From the NCBI GenBank assembly GCA_025506515.1, contig CM046457.1:2592063-2656062 (forward strand): a stretch of DNA of 64,000 bases, read 5' to 3'. The stretch's first letter is position 1. Each line of letters begins with the position of its first letter. Of the stretch, positions 37,465 through 49,098 are shown piece by piece. A model generated the notes under the pieces. That model was given only the letters and a program-made list of their open reading frames with translations, was not told the origin of the DNA and did not search any database. The stretch is from Flaveria trinervia (Eukaryota; Streptophyta; Magnoliopsida; Asterales; Asteraceae). A program made the position numbers and the translations under genes.

Positions 37465-39432
37465 TGTAGCACCCGGTTATTTATTTACTTATTTTGAAGC
37501 TGACGAATGAAGAAAAAGAAATAAAGTCCAAAGTCAAGGGACCAAACTCGCCAACGAGAGAAAGTTGAGTATGTGGTGATATTATTAGGGAGAGGGCAGC
37601 CATTACCCTCTCCCCACACTCACATTTTCAACAAACAAAAGAGGATAAGAGAGAAAGAAGGGAAAAGGAGAGAAAAAGGTTGGTTCGGGTAGATTCAAGC
37701 TCGAAAATCGTCGTGTAGCGAGTCAAATCGAAGCTCTTCTCGTTGTGGTCGTTTGTGTGAGTTTTAGGACCCCTCTTTTACGCGTTTTGAATGATTTGGG
37801 GCTGGAACACATCTGAAAATTGGGTTTTTGTGTGTGTGTGCATGACCCGTTTGTGTATGTGTCTATGTGTATGATTTGTTTGGGTCTTGCTTTTGTGCTT
37901 GTGTGTGCTTGAATGGTGTTTTGGTATGCATTTCTAAGGTTTAGGATGGTTGATTTGGGCTTAGAATGGGTTTAGATGAGCTTGGAGGTCGAAAATGGCA
38001 GATTAGGTTCGGGATGAACTACATTCTGCACCAGCTAGGGCTAGGCGACCGAATGGAGGCCATACGGCCGATTGGGGTGCGATTGAGATTCATTCGCACG
38101 ATTGGGGTTCATTCGCACGAATGAGGATTCATTCATGCAACTAAGGGCTAGTCGCATGGGGAGTCATGCGACTGAGGGCCCATTCGCATAAGTGCTCATC
38201 CGCATTAGTTCCATCCGCATTAGCTTCATTCGCATAGGACTCATCCGTATTGAGTCCATCCGCATGAGGTACAATCACACGATTGGGTGTTCATCCACAT
38301 AGGTGTTCAACCGCACTGGTCTTTTCGGATGATGTTCAGTCGCATGGAGGCCATGCGGCTGAAGGGTGTCCATACGCCCTAATAGGGTTGTTGCACCTAA
38401 GGAAAAGTGTAGTTTAACTTCTGACTTTCGGGGGAAAGTGCAGATGTAAGTTTTGACGTAAGGGTTCCCGTAAGTTCATGTAAGATGACTGTTGAGGCCT
38501 TAGAAAGCATGTTGGGCATGACGATGATGATGTTGCATGATTGTGCAAGTTATTTATGTATGATGTTGCCCTGTATGATGTTGATGCCTGTGTATGCTAT
38601 GTTCCTTATTATGATGCATGTTCATCTCTCCTGTGACTTTATGTGCTATGTTAACGAATGAAATAAAAGTATTAGGTAACATAAAGTGGAAGATAATGAA
38701 AGTGGAACATGATAAATGCATGCATTAATGAATGATGAAAGTAATGAAAGTCTTGCAAGCATTAAATATCGGGACACGCCAATTATAAGGTGTTTGTCCA
38801 ACGGTGTGCGGGTTCGCTACCCCGGGAGGATGCACATCGGGGTCTTTCTTTGTGATTGACCATTTGTATAGAACCTCTACCGCTTACCCCTGGTGTTGCG
38901 GCATCATGTTTAGCTGTCTATTTATAGACTTCGGCCCAGTAGCCATATAGTTTGGGGTGTAGCACATGGTATTGGTACGGAATATATCAAATGTGCAAGA
39001 AAAAACGTATAGATGAAAGAACGAATAATGAAGATAATAATGATATTATCTATGTGTATGTATGTTGCGTGATCGCATGAATGTATAGTACGGTTTTAAC
39101 AAAGAAAAGTATGTTTTATTATAAAACTAGAACTCACTCAGCAATGCTGACTTTGATGTGTTTCCAGTTGGCAGGTAATGATTGTTGAGGATGGCATGAG
39201 CGGCTACTCAGCTCTTTTGGGATGGCATCCATTTATATAATACTTTTGTGATGTAATGCAACGATGTATTTTGTAACCGATTAACGATGTATTAATTTTG
39301 CAAAAGTTTTATGATGAAATGAGATGTCATTTTAAATGTTTCCGTTGCCATGCTTTATGAAATTCAAATGTAATTATATGTTTATGCGCGATGAGGATCC
39401 AACTGTAAGCGTCCCGGGAACGGGGCCTTACA
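37465..39432 (+). mobile_element. Family B' solo LTR (1968 bp)
   Basis: TGTAGCACCCGGTTATT start, CGTCCCGGGAACGGGGCCTTACA end. Comparison with the empty site in the C/D LTR proves the insertion. The array at 38080-38370 and most of the 3' half are near-identical to 29346-30573, so both belong to one subfamily. The block of about 70 bp at 38886-38960 is single here. Confidence 0.95.
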
Positions 39433-39687
39433 TTTGGCTTGCATCTTCGACTCCATCTCAATCCTAGTAAATTAAATACATACATACACTCATATTCGCA
39501 TGAGGAATCAAACCCTATGTTTGATTTCATTAACAATATCAATTTGAGGTTTAATTTGGAACATTTGTAATCTAGGGTTCTTGAGTGATTTGGGGGTTGT
39601 TTAAAGTATGATTTTTATTAATTATTTTGTAATTTAAAACAAGTACTGGGCTTTGGCCCGCCAGTTAGCAACAATTAGCATACATGG

Positions 39688-40549
39688 GTAGGAGTGTTAT
39701 TTTTACCCGAACCCGAATTTCTAAGCTGATTAAACTCTACCCGAACCCGATTAAGGCATAACCCAAACAAACCGAACCTGAATACACAACAAACCCGAAC
39801 CCGAAATTTTTATTTAAGTCGGTCTTTGGGTTGTGTTTTGGCAATTTGGGTTGACCCGAATAATCCGAATACCATATCGTCATAATTGATAATCCTTATT
39901 TTATATTAGAGGATTCATTCGAAACTAACTATGTTTTATTTTTTATGAACTCGATCAATCATTTATTCACTTCAATTTCAATTGATGACACATATCTTAA
40001 AAACGATCATTCCATCGATCTATCTTCCATACTAAACCATTTATAACGATTATAAACATGTGCCATACTCGAGCATTCTCATGTATTTGTTTAAACTATA
40101 TTGTTTGTGACTCATTGTACGTCCGAACATAATAATATAAAGGTAACATGTTTTATGGCCTAGTAATGTTTTAAGGCTTTACATTTGTTCAAGCGATAAT
40201 AATTATGATGTTTGTTTGTGTTAAGCGTATGTTTGAGTAACATATGGATTTAGAGGTTGGTTTTAATTTTTTTTAACTATGACTATCAAAACTACTTGTG
40301 AAAATATATCAAATCCAATTACCAAAACTAAAACATTTTCAAAAATGTTGTCTTTGATTTTTAGATTTACTAGTGGACAACCCGATTACCGATTAACCCG
40401 ACCCGAACAAACCCGAAAACAAAACCCAAATACCGATTAAATATAGTTTATTTGGTTCGGTATTCAGGTTGATTTTCTACATCTAAAAACCCAAGGAACC
40501 CGACCCGAACAACCCGGAACCCAATTAAAAAACCCGAATGACACCCCTA
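39688..40549. mobile_element. hAT-like non-autonomous DNA transposon
   Basis: Inserted in the family C LTR; the empty site is at 22601-22604. TACATGG occurs on both sides (39681-39687 and 40548-40554), overlapping the right end. Ends read TAGGAGTGTTATT and, inverted, TAGGGGTGTCATT (11 of 13 match). Near both ends there are many direct ACCCGA/CCCGAA motifs, as in subterminal repeats of plant hAT elements. No transposase frame. The exact termini are uncertain by 1-3 bases. Confidence 0.75.
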
Positions 40550-42005
40550 CATGGAAGTCAGGGGTTCGAAACCTGCCTCTGCCATGTTTTATTTTTAGTT
40601 AATTTCTCTATTTATTTTAATTCAAAAATTATTAGTATATCATAATATTAATATAAAATAGTTTTTTTAACCAAAACATTATAGATATTTTTTAAATTAT
40701 TTTTTAAGGATTTTAAAACATATAGTTTTAAATAATTACCTTCTTTAAGAATAACAAGATTTATAAAAATGAAATTTATTAAAAATGTTAAAAAATTATT
40801 ATGGTTCAAACTCATATCATTTCAAATCGTTTTAAAATTTATATGTTACAAATACTTTAAATATTAATTAATTAGTTATTTAAATCATTAAATATTCAAT
40901 TAGTATTAACCATGTATATTGTAAATAATAATTATTTACTTTTCACACTTAAATGCTTAATCTTTATTCATAAATTAGTATAAATAAATACTTGAGTAGT
41001 ATGTATATACCTAAGTTCACCAATGATTCATCTTGGTTTAAATCATAATTATTTAATAAATTTACTTCTTAAATTTTTGTTTAAATTCTTGAAACTTATA
41101 AACAATATAATTTCTATTATTCTTTAGTTTGGTTTTGATGTTATAACCTTTATAAAGATTATATAAATGTTTAATTACTTTATAAATGACTTTAAATAAT
41201 TTTATATTATTTGCAAGTCATATAATTAAATATTCAATAAATATCTTTATCAATTTTAAATAATTATTTCTAAATTAATTATTTCTTTCAACATATTATA
41301 TTTAATCCTTATTTATTAATAAATTAAATTATTAAATCATTCATTACCGTTCTCAATCTTAATTAATTTATTTCGTCTTTATTTAACCAAAATATAATCG
41401 TTGTTTTTATTTTACTGATTTAATTATTAAAACCCCCCAAATTGCAAATGAAACCCAAATTCATATCTACTCTTGAATCATATCTTATTCTAAACCTAAG
41501 ACACTATATCTTAGGTTGAGTCGTGAAGAAATCTTTGAAACCACCTTTATCTCTTATAAATATCTAATGTGCCTTCTACATCTGATGAGTTCTCCGTACC
41601 CCCTGTTTACTTTATTTCACAACTTTTGTAGTGAAACATGTTAATCTTATAAACTTACACTTGTAAACATCTTGATACTTGTAAATGCACATGCAATTCA
41701 TCTTTACTTTTTGTCATGGTTATTTGTGTTATTGTAAATGTTATATGAGATACATATTTTGTTTACAATCATTAACTATCGCTAGCCTGGCGACATCTTA
41801 GATCTTTGGGCCTGACAAGCCTATTTGGTGCTAAAGTCGATGTATTGCCGGCAACTGATAATGTATGCTTGTTCATCGTGGCAACCAAATACACTTAGCC
41901 AATCATATATATATTATAATCAAAGTCGAGGTTTGGTTGTAACTGTATGTGTTCTATAAACTTGCTAACTCATAACCATTGACATGAATATATGTGTAAA
42001 CCTTT

Positions 42006-42014
42006 ATATATATA

Positions 42015-42070
<56 letters not shown>

Positions 42071-42180
42071 CGTATGATATGTATATACGTATGTATATAT
42101 ATAGACAGTATGTATATATATACACGTATGTATAATATATATACACGTATGATAGATATATATACGTATGTGTATAATAT
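42006..42180 (+). repeat. TA/GTATA-rich microsatellite
   Basis: (TA)n mixed with TGTG and TACGTATG units. It is the site into which element D inserted; TA-rich DNA resumes at 55277 after the element. Confidence 0.92.
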
Positions 42181-42185
42181 ACATA
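42181..42185. repeat. Target duplication ACATA of element D, left
   Basis: ACATA directly before the D LTR and at 55272-55276 directly after the other D LTR. Confidence 0.93.
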
Positions 42186-43305
42186 TGTCACACCCCACCT
42201 TGACGGCGGAAACGTCGAGATGTGAGGGTTAAGATTGTTCACAGCCACATAACGCTATATTAAAATGTAAATATTATTATCATAAGTCTTGAATGAAATA
42301 CAATCATAAGTCTCAACAAGTAATAAGTTCAAACATAACAAAACATAACATAATGTAAACTTTTTATTCATTAACTAGGTCCAAGTCCTAGATTATTGCA
42401 TGCTTCAAAGAATCACTTTAAACTTGAGGTTGACCTGAAACATGATAAAATAAGAGTCAACTAAAATAGTTGACTGAGTTTCCAAGGTTTTATACATAAT
42501 ATGAAAAAGGTTACAAGTAGCAATTCATGTCATAGGTCATAAGTAGGTAAGTTATAGAACACATATCGTTACAACCAAACCTCGACTTGATTACAAGTAT
42601 AAAAGATTGGCTAAGTGTATTTGGTTCCCATGATGAACAAGCATACGTCATCAGGAGCCGGCAATACCTCGGCTTTAGCACCAAATAGGCTTGTCAGGCC
42701 CAAAGATCTAAGACGTCGCCAGGCTAGCAATAGTTAATGATTGTAAACAAACTATGTATCTCATATAATCACTTACAATACAAAATAACCATGACAAAAT
42801 AATAAGTTGAATTGCATGTGATTTACAAGTCTCAAATGTGTATAAGTGTATCATGTATAAGCTATCATGTTTCACCCCAAATTAGTGTGAAAATATGAAA
42901 AAGGGGCAAGGAAAACTCACATGCCAAAATAAGTATATGATGATGAAGATTAATAAGATTAATAATGAGCGTCGTTCCAAGTCGTTTCGTCACAAGGCAC
43001 CTAAATATATATATATATATATTCACAAGGTTAAAGTTTGATAATAAGTTAACGAGTTACCATGGAATAGGTTTAATTAATTTGATGTTTGGGGTTTTTT
43101 TGGTCATTTATATCAGCCAATGAAAATAAATTATATATCTCGTGGAAATGATTTGTTTATAAAAAAAAGGACACACTTATAGTAATTTTATAATATTTAT
43201 AACGTTTGAATAAAATTCTATAATAAAATGAACATGATTCAATTAATAATTTAGGGCCACGTTAGAAAATAGCGGTTTGTATAGACTAGTATAAATTTAT
43301 ATGAA

Positions 43306-43372
<67 letters not shown>

Positions 43373-44747
43373 TTATATATATATATACACTAGCTATTTA
43401 ATTAGCTTTAAAATATAAGGATACTTTTATAAATAAATTTAAGAGGATTAATTAATGGTTTTAAAATAAATAAAGTTTACAAGATAAATTTTTAAAATTT
43501 TTAGAAATATTCATTTTTTTAAAACTGCAGAAAATTCAAAAATAATAAAAATAATGGGGGGGGGGGTCCCTGGGTTCGAACCCGGACCTCCAACATGGGG
43601 TGAGCGAACGTAACCAGTGGACCAAGGCTCTCGGCCGCATTAGATCACGCGTTTTAATTCTTAAATACTAAGTTAACAAAACCCCCAAATTCCCATGAAC
43701 CCTAGAATCGTGTAATTCCAATCGAACCCCAATTCGATTATGATAATGAAATTAAACTTGGGGCTTTTAATCCCCAAGTAAAACCGAGGAGATACATGTA
43801 TTTATTTACCCGATTTGTGATCGAATTGTCAGCGGGAAAGACGAAGAATGTTTGTGCACTTGTAGAGCTTGATCGATGTTCAAACAATGATGCCAATCAA
43901 ATTCGTTGTCGGGGAGCTTCTAACGGTGTACAAGATCAAAAGCCCTCTGTCAATTTTCGTTTATGGTGCACAAAAGATGGTTTTCGATTGAGTTGCAGAC
44001 CGCGATGTTTACGTGTGTAGATGTTGGTGTTTGTTTGTTTATTAGGTGAAATTGAGTGTTCAATTAGCTTTAGGGAAACGATCCGATGATTTCCCTTCAA
44101 TAACTTCAGCATTATCGGATCATTTCAAGTCGAACGGCTAGGACCTTTAATGCATGTTTCGGTTACTAATTAAATGGTGTTAACATCTCATTACTTCGAC
44201 ATTAAACATGGCCAGGGCTCGAATAGGGATCACGAAGCGATTCAAAGGATTTATTTCGGTTCCCAACGGCTATTTAGAGCCTTACATAGTCGCCGGAGTT
44301 CGGCCGGAGGCGGCGGCCTCCTCTCGCCGGAAATACGGGGAAAACAGGGGGGATATTACTTTTGGTTAATTGCACATTTAGCCCCTCTAGTTTATTATTT
44401 TCATTTATGCAAAACCTATTAATGAAAGTTTCTAATTTTGCAATTAAGCCCCCAAACTTAAATTACTTAAAGTTTTAAAACTTGTTAAGTTTAATAACTA
44501 TACAAAAAAATTTATTATATTATTAACATTATTATTGTTTAATTATTCTATTATTATTACAATATTATTATTATTATTACTATTAATATTAACATTATTA
44601 TTATTTAATATTTACGATTAACTTTCAGAAAAAAACCCAATGACATAATAAATAAGCACAACAAAACATGGTTTTCAAATTGACCATAATAACCCTTGTA
44701 AGAGTAAACAAAGTTAACTTTTAGTTAACAAAATACGAGATGTTACA
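42186..44747 (-). mobile_element. Family D 3' LTR (2562 bp)
   Basis: On the minus strand TGTAACATCTCG at 44747 to GGTGGGGTGTGACA at 42186. It includes the conserved block (42625-42727), TA runs (43003-43022, 43307-43385), a tRNA-like module (43572-43624) and an ATT-rich run (44520-44612). Open frames such as 44174-44422 are matched in the other LTR only because the LTRs are copies; they show no domain. Confidence 0.94.
43555..43640 (-). ncRNA. tRNA-like Pol III module in family D 3' LTR
   Basis: On the minus strand TGGTCCACTGG (43624-43614) fits the A box TRGYNNANNGG exactly, and GGTTCGAACCC (43582-43572) a B box, 42 bases apart as in tRNA genes. It is in the sense direction of the element. 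A C run and T-rich sequence follow. The flanks do not form a clear acceptor stem, so a tRNA-derived relic or SINE head is likelier than a working tRNA. Confidence 0.55.
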
Positions 44748-44763
44748 GTCTCCCCAACTTAAA
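44748..44763 (-). other. Family D polypurine tract
   Basis: The minus strand reads TTTTAAGTTGGGGAGAC up to the LTR start, preceded by TTTCGGGACGAAATTC, the usual end of a chromovirus body. Confidence 0.88.
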
Positions 44764-44795
44764 AGAATTTCGTCCCGAAATTAAAAGAAATGAAA

Positions 44796-46099
44796 CTATA
44801 CAAATAAGAATGGGTATCTCTTCTTCATGTGCTCCTCACGTTCCCAAGTAAATTCAGCGCCACGTTTATTTTCCCAACGAACCTTGACGATTGGGGTTGT
44901 CGTGGTTCTAGTCTACTTCATTATACGATCCATGATTTCACAGGTTTCTCGACGAAATGCAAGGACTCGTCGATCTGGATGTCTTCCAGCGGAACATACA
45001 GACTTTCGTCAGCCAAACACTTTCTCAAATTTGAGACGTGGAACACAGGATGAATTCCACTAAGGTCGGAAGGTAACTCTAGTTTATAAGCCACTTTCCC
45101 AATCCTTTTCAGGATTTTGAAAGGTCCTACAAACCTTGGAGTCAGTTTGCCCTTCTTTCCAAAGCGAACCACACTTTCCACGGTGAAACCTTAAAAGAAC
45201 CATCTCCCCAACTTGGAATTCCAATGGCTTACGTCGCTTGTCGGCATAGCTCTTTTGACGACTTCTCGCCACTTCAAGTTCTTGCGAATAATAGAAACTT
45301 TATCGGTCGTCTCTTGTATAAGTTCAGGACCAGTGATGAAGTTTTCACCAATGTCGGTCCAACAGATCGGTGAACGACATTTTCGACCATAAAGTGCTTC
45401 AAACGGTGCCATCTTGATACTCGAGTGGTAACTATTGTTATACGAAAATTCCGCGAGCGGTAGATGCGTATCCCAATCGCCACCAAAGTCAAGACACAAA
45501 GGCGTAGCAAATCCTCCAAGGTTTGGATCGTTTGCTCGGTTTGACCATCAGTTTGAGGATGGTAAGCCGTGCTTAGGTCCAACTGTGTACCCAAGAGTTC
45601 TTGCATAGACGACCAAAAATGCGAAGTGAAACGAGCGTCTCGGTCGGATATGATGTGCAGAGGTACCCCATGACGACTTACAATCTCATCAACGTATATA
45701 CGAGCAACTTTGATGTCTTGTAAGTGTCACGTATGGGTATAAATGTGCCGACTTGGTCAATCGGTCAACGATCACCCATATGCTATCATGTCCTCGAGAG
45801 GTTCGGGGTAGCTTTGTTATGAAGTCCATGGATAGTGTTCCCATTTCCACATAGGAATCTCGGGTTGCTCAAGTAATCCCTTGGACTTGATGTTCGGCTT
45901 TAACCTTCGTACAGGTGAGGCACTTAGCTACATAAGTCGCTATGTCTTTCTTCATTCCAGGCCACCAATATTGACCACGTAGGTCCATGTACATCTTATC
46001 GGAACCAGGATGAATAGAATAACGAGTTTGATGAGCTTCGTTCATAATAGGTACGAATGTTATCGCGATTTGGAATCCAAATGCGATTGGCGAAGTACA
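44796..46099 (-). pseudogene. Family D integrase and chromodomain-like tail
   Basis: On the minus strand: HPGSDKMY...WWPGMKKD...CLTC zinc-binding part (about 45900-46040), SMDFITKLPR with the first catalytic Asp (about 45825), ISDRDARFTSHFW with the second (about 45630), TAYHPQTDGQTEQTIQTLED with the Glu, then KGKLTPRFVGPFKI (GPY/F type), HPVFHVSNLRKC and a chromodomain-like VKVRWENKRGAEFTWE ending RYPFLFV and a stop at 44796-44798. Chromodomains steer integration to heterochromatin (known for the lineage). At least five frame changes break it; one splits the chromodomain near 44920. Confidence 0.9.
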
Positions 46100-46335
46100 T
46101 CAACCCATGGGTTTCGTTTCCAATTGGGTTAGAAGATTATGCTCCAATTCATCCTTCATTCTTCCTTCTCGTTGAACCATTTGTTGATCCTCTAGGATGC
46201 TAGACTCGATGTCACTATCTATTCTCAGGTTTTGTAGTAGTACGGTGGTCTCGTTGACATCTAGTCGGATCTCAGTATCGAACTCACCCAAAGTGTCAAA
46301 CCATTGACGTCGATCGTGAATTTCTTGAAATGAGA
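46100..46335 (-). pseudogene. Family D RNase H-integrase linker
   Basis: The minus strand encodes a charged segment (FDTEIRLDVNETTVLLQNL, ILEDQQMVQREGRMKDE) between RNase H and the integrase zinc domain. No catalytic motif is expected here. It is one frame off its neighbour. Confidence 0.75.
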
Positions 46336-46749
46336 TCATCTTGTTGTGAATCTTTCGCTTAGTGCATCGGCTACAACGTTTGCTTTACCAGGATGGTAAC
46401 GAATGTCACAATCATAGTCACTAATCAACTCCACCCAACGACGTTGTCTCATGTTGAGATCTTTTTGATTGAAACGTGTTGAAGGCTTTTGTGATCGGTG
46501 TAGACTATACATTGCGTACCATACAGGTAGTGCCTCCAAATCTTCAAAGCAAATACAACATCACCAAGCTCGAGATCATGAGTTGTGTAATTCACCCCGT
46601 GAACCTTCAATTGCCTCGATGCGTAAGCTATGACCTTCCCTCGTTGCATAAGAACACAACCAAGGCCTTGTTTAGATGCATCACAATACACGGTGAAATC
46701 GTCGTTTCCATCGGTAGGGTCAACATAGGAGCATTGCATAACTTATGCT
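46336..46749 (-). pseudogene. Family D RNase H
   Basis: The minus strand shows VYCDASKQGLGCVLMQ, the first Asp block, then HDLELGDVVFALKIWRH with the catalytic Glu, YTDHKSLQH with the next Asp, then NMRQRRWVELISDYD and HPGKANVVADALS. It removes the RNA template during cDNA synthesis. A frameshift at the YTDHKSLQH block splits it into two overlapping frames (46449-46739 and 46336-46539). Confidence 0.9.
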
Positions 46750-47600
46750 TTAACGCTTCAAAAGCTTCTTCTTCTTGCTCGAACCCCACTCGAATGGTTT
46801 ATTCTTTTGTGTCAAACTAGTGAGCGGTTTCGCGATCCTCGAGAAATTGGCAATGAATCGCCGATAATAACCAGCAAGACCAAGAAAAGAACGAACTTCG
46901 GTAGGAGTAGTAGGAACACACCAATTCTTCACAGCTTCCACCTTTGCAGGATCAACGTGAATTCCTTGGCTATTCACCACGTGTCCTAGAAATTGAACTT
47001 CCTCGAGCCAGAAGTCACACTTCGAGAACTTTGCGTACAATTGCTCATTCTTCAACAACTCAAGAACCAATCTCAAATGCAGCTCATGAGCGGTGTTGGA
47101 CTTGGAATAGATAAGTATGTCATCAATGAAGACGATCACAAACTTGTCTAGATAAGGCTTGCATACTCGGTTCATGAGATCCATGAAGACAGCAGGAGCA
47201 TTGGTTAAACCAAAAGGCATCACCATAAACTCATAGTGTCCATAACGAGTACGAAAAGCGGTCTTTGGGATATCATCATCATGGACTCGCAATTGATGAT
47301 AGCCAGAACGTAAATCGATCTTCAGAAAATAGCAGCTCCTTGAAGTTGGTCAACAAATCATCAATACGAGGAAGAGGATACGGTCTTGATGGTAAGCTTG
47401 TTAAGCTCATGATAATTGATGCACATACGAAACGATCCATCTTTCTTCTTCACGAAAAGGACAGGTGCACCCCAAGGCGAAGAACTAGGACGGATGAAGC
47501 CCTTCTCGGATAGCTCTTGAAGTTTACTAGAGAGTTCTTGCATTTCCGATGGCAAGCCGATATGGTGACTTAGCCACGGGGTTTGCTCCCGGTATCAAGT
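46750..47600 (-). pseudogene. Family D reverse transcriptase
   Basis: On the minus strand: KGFIRPSSSPWGAPVLFVKK, MCINYHELNKLTIK (about 47400-47440), a frame break near 47330, IPKTAFRTRYGHYEFMVMPFG, TNAPAVFMDLMN, the catalytic FIDDILIYSKS (about 47115), FLGHVVNSQGI and FLGLAGYYRRFIANFS. All palm blocks are present, so this is nearly a full domain, but with breaks near 47330 and 47560. Confidence 0.92.
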
Positions 47601-47725
47601 CGATTTTAAACTCAACTTCACGCACGGGAGGTAAACCACTAAGGTCATTGGAAATACTTCAGGAAAGTCTCGTACGATAGGGACATCCTTAAGTTCTTTC
47701 CCTTGACTTTCGTGTTGACCACATA
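47601..47725 (-). pseudogene. Family D protease-RT linker, split by insert
   Basis: The minus strand encodes KGKELKDVPIVRDFPEVFP and a frame-shifted PPVREVEF-type sequence. At 47725 it is cut by the palindromic insert and resumes at 50245 with YMAFLAYV on the same strand. Removing the insert and one ACATA joins ..FLAYVV and NTKVKGKEL.. smoothly, which confirms the insertion. Confidence 0.85.
47721..47725. repeat. Target duplication ACATA of palindromic insert, left
   Basis: ACATA here and at 50240-50244 flank the insert exactly. Confidence 0.93.
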
Positions 47726-47994
47726 TGTCACACCTGGCCCCTCGCATCAACAATATTGTCCGCTTTGCCCACGAAAAGCTCACGGATTTGCTTTTGGTTG
47801 CCCAGGTGAAAACTTCCCAGGGAGATCACCCATCCCTGGATTGCTCCCACCTGAGCACGCTTAACTGTGGAGTTCTCCTCTCATCCACAGCCAATACGGC
47901 CAAAACGCGTTGTTGATGTTAGAGGCCAGACATTCCTTATGAACCAGGAATCTCTCCTATCCACGGCCATGTGGGATATGTGTAGGGTGTCACA
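47726..47994 (-). mobile_element. Cassandra LTR, left arm (269 bp)
   Basis: Minus strand TGTGACACCCTACACATATCC... to GGGGCCAGGTGTGACA. It contains the 5S rRNA-derived stretch GCGTGCTCAGGTGGG...GGATGGGTGATCTCC at about 47825-47865. This is the LTR at the left outer end of the insert. Confidence 0.92.
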
Positions 47995-48101
47995 AGCACC
48001 CCCTGTTTGGACTCATCGTCCTCGATGAGCCCAAGAAGTCACCATCCTTGGTGGGGTATGTCCACATCCCGAACGGCACAGGAGTGGCTCTGATACCAAT
48101 C
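47995..48101 (-). mobile_element. Cassandra interior, left arm
   Basis: Between polypurine tract (minus TCCAAACAGGGGGTGCT, 47995-48011) and primer site TGGTATCAGAGC (48098-48087). No coding sequence. It matches 49864-49970 in the right arm. GAT next to the primer site at 48099-48101 is the spacer seen in families C, D and X, not the AAA seen in the right Cassandra. Confidence 0.88.
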
Positions 48102-48604
48102 TGTCACACCCTCAAATTCCACATGCGGGGTTTTAACCGCGAGGCGTGTGACAAACCAGGATCTCAGACACGGTCATATCAAACGACACTAAATGAATTT
48201 AAAATAAATAAACGTTTGACTTAAATCAGTGTAGCATAAAAGAAATAAACATTAGTGCGGAAGCATAAAACTGAAATGAATAACAGTGCGGAAGCGAATA
48301 ACGAGTGGTAATTATTGAGAGTTATAAGTGCTAAGTCAAACAAAATGTTTAGTGCAAGTAAATATGTTTGATGATGCATGTCCTGGGTGCATTCCTTAAT
48401 CGTGCATCATAAGCTTAAGCGTTCCTGTTACCTGAGAAAACATGCTAAAGTGTGTCAACATAAAGTTGGTGAGCTCACACGTTTAATCACAGATAAAAAT
48501 GTTTGTAACTGTTTGAATGGTAAAGTAATTAAAGCATATCGATAGGTAGCTAGCCTATAAACAAGTTACTTAGCGTTTCGAACCGAGGCTGACTGTTTGT
48601 ATGT
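48102..48604 (-). mobile_element. LTR X, 3' end, left arm
   Basis: On minus it ends GGAATTTGAGGGTGTGACA at 48102, directly followed by GAT and the primer site, so this is a proper LTR-to-PBS junction. It has an acceptor-like TTTCTCAGGTAACAGGAACG and GTTGGTGAGCTCACACG. It is the inverted partner of 49099-49597. It stops in mid-LTR at 48604. Confidence 0.85.
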
Positions 48605-49098
48605 GATGGTGTTTGCTTGTACGTGGAAAATATGTCGATAAACGACATCGTAACCGAGTCGTGAAACGCGAAGAGTCGTACCTTCCTTATATTTATATTT
48701 AATAATTAATATTAATAGTGCAAATTAATATTAATTCAGGTTAATCAGAGACCCGAATCTTTTGTGTACATTACTTAGTTGCAACGCACTCGAGGTGAGT
48801 CTTCACGGCCCTATTTTACTTTCTTTCTGTTTGGGGGAGAAAACATGCAAACGTATTTACAAAATGGTTTTAGTATTATTGATATCGCCTGTTACGTTAG
48901 TGCATACATTCTTGAAAAGGTCCTTACATTCTCGAACCGTTAGTAATATGTAGCGAGGTAATTCTGAGTAGTACTACTGGGTTTGACAAACCCCGCCCGG
49001 GCTAGTCGCGCTAGCTTGATTGGAGGTCAAACGGGTGCGTTATTGACCTAACATTTGTCATTGTCTAGTGAGACGGACGGGAAGGCAACAACATACGA
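48605..49098 (+). mobile_element. Loop of the insert: plus-strand LTR X, upstream part
   Basis: Continuous with the right-arm LTR X. It has a TATATTTATATTT box (about 48686-48699), a donor-like GAG|GTGAGTC (48792-48800) and TGGGTTTGACAAACCC (48978-48993), which occupies the place of the conserved block of families C and D. No left-arm counterpart. The left border of LTR X is unclear. Confidence 0.6.

Larger units (their letters stand above)
36453..42180 (+). mobile_element. Family C 3' LTR, with two insertions, 3'-truncated
   Basis: Starts TGTAACATCCGCCATTTTCC. It is interrupted by a solo LTR (37465-39432) and a hAT-like element (39688-40549). Its own sequence matches 21399-24050 and 31825-33000. 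It fades into a TA-rich stretch from 42006 and the last 300 or so bases of the LTR are absent. The conserved block is at 41779-41887. A tRNA-like A box (about 39650) and B box (40563) are split by the hAT-like insertion. Confidence 0.88.

Noticed and set aside
41954..42248. Several Tyr/Ile/His-rich open frames
   Set aside because: Direct translations of the TA/GTATA microsatellite.
43555..43640. Functional tRNA gene
   Set aside because: A and B boxes fit, but no convincing acceptor stem, D arm or anticodon arm; kept only as a tRNA-like module.
44174..44422. 82-codon open frame matched by 54660-54965
   Set aside because: Both lie in the two LTRs of element D on the antisense strand; similarity follows from LTR duplication, not coding selection.
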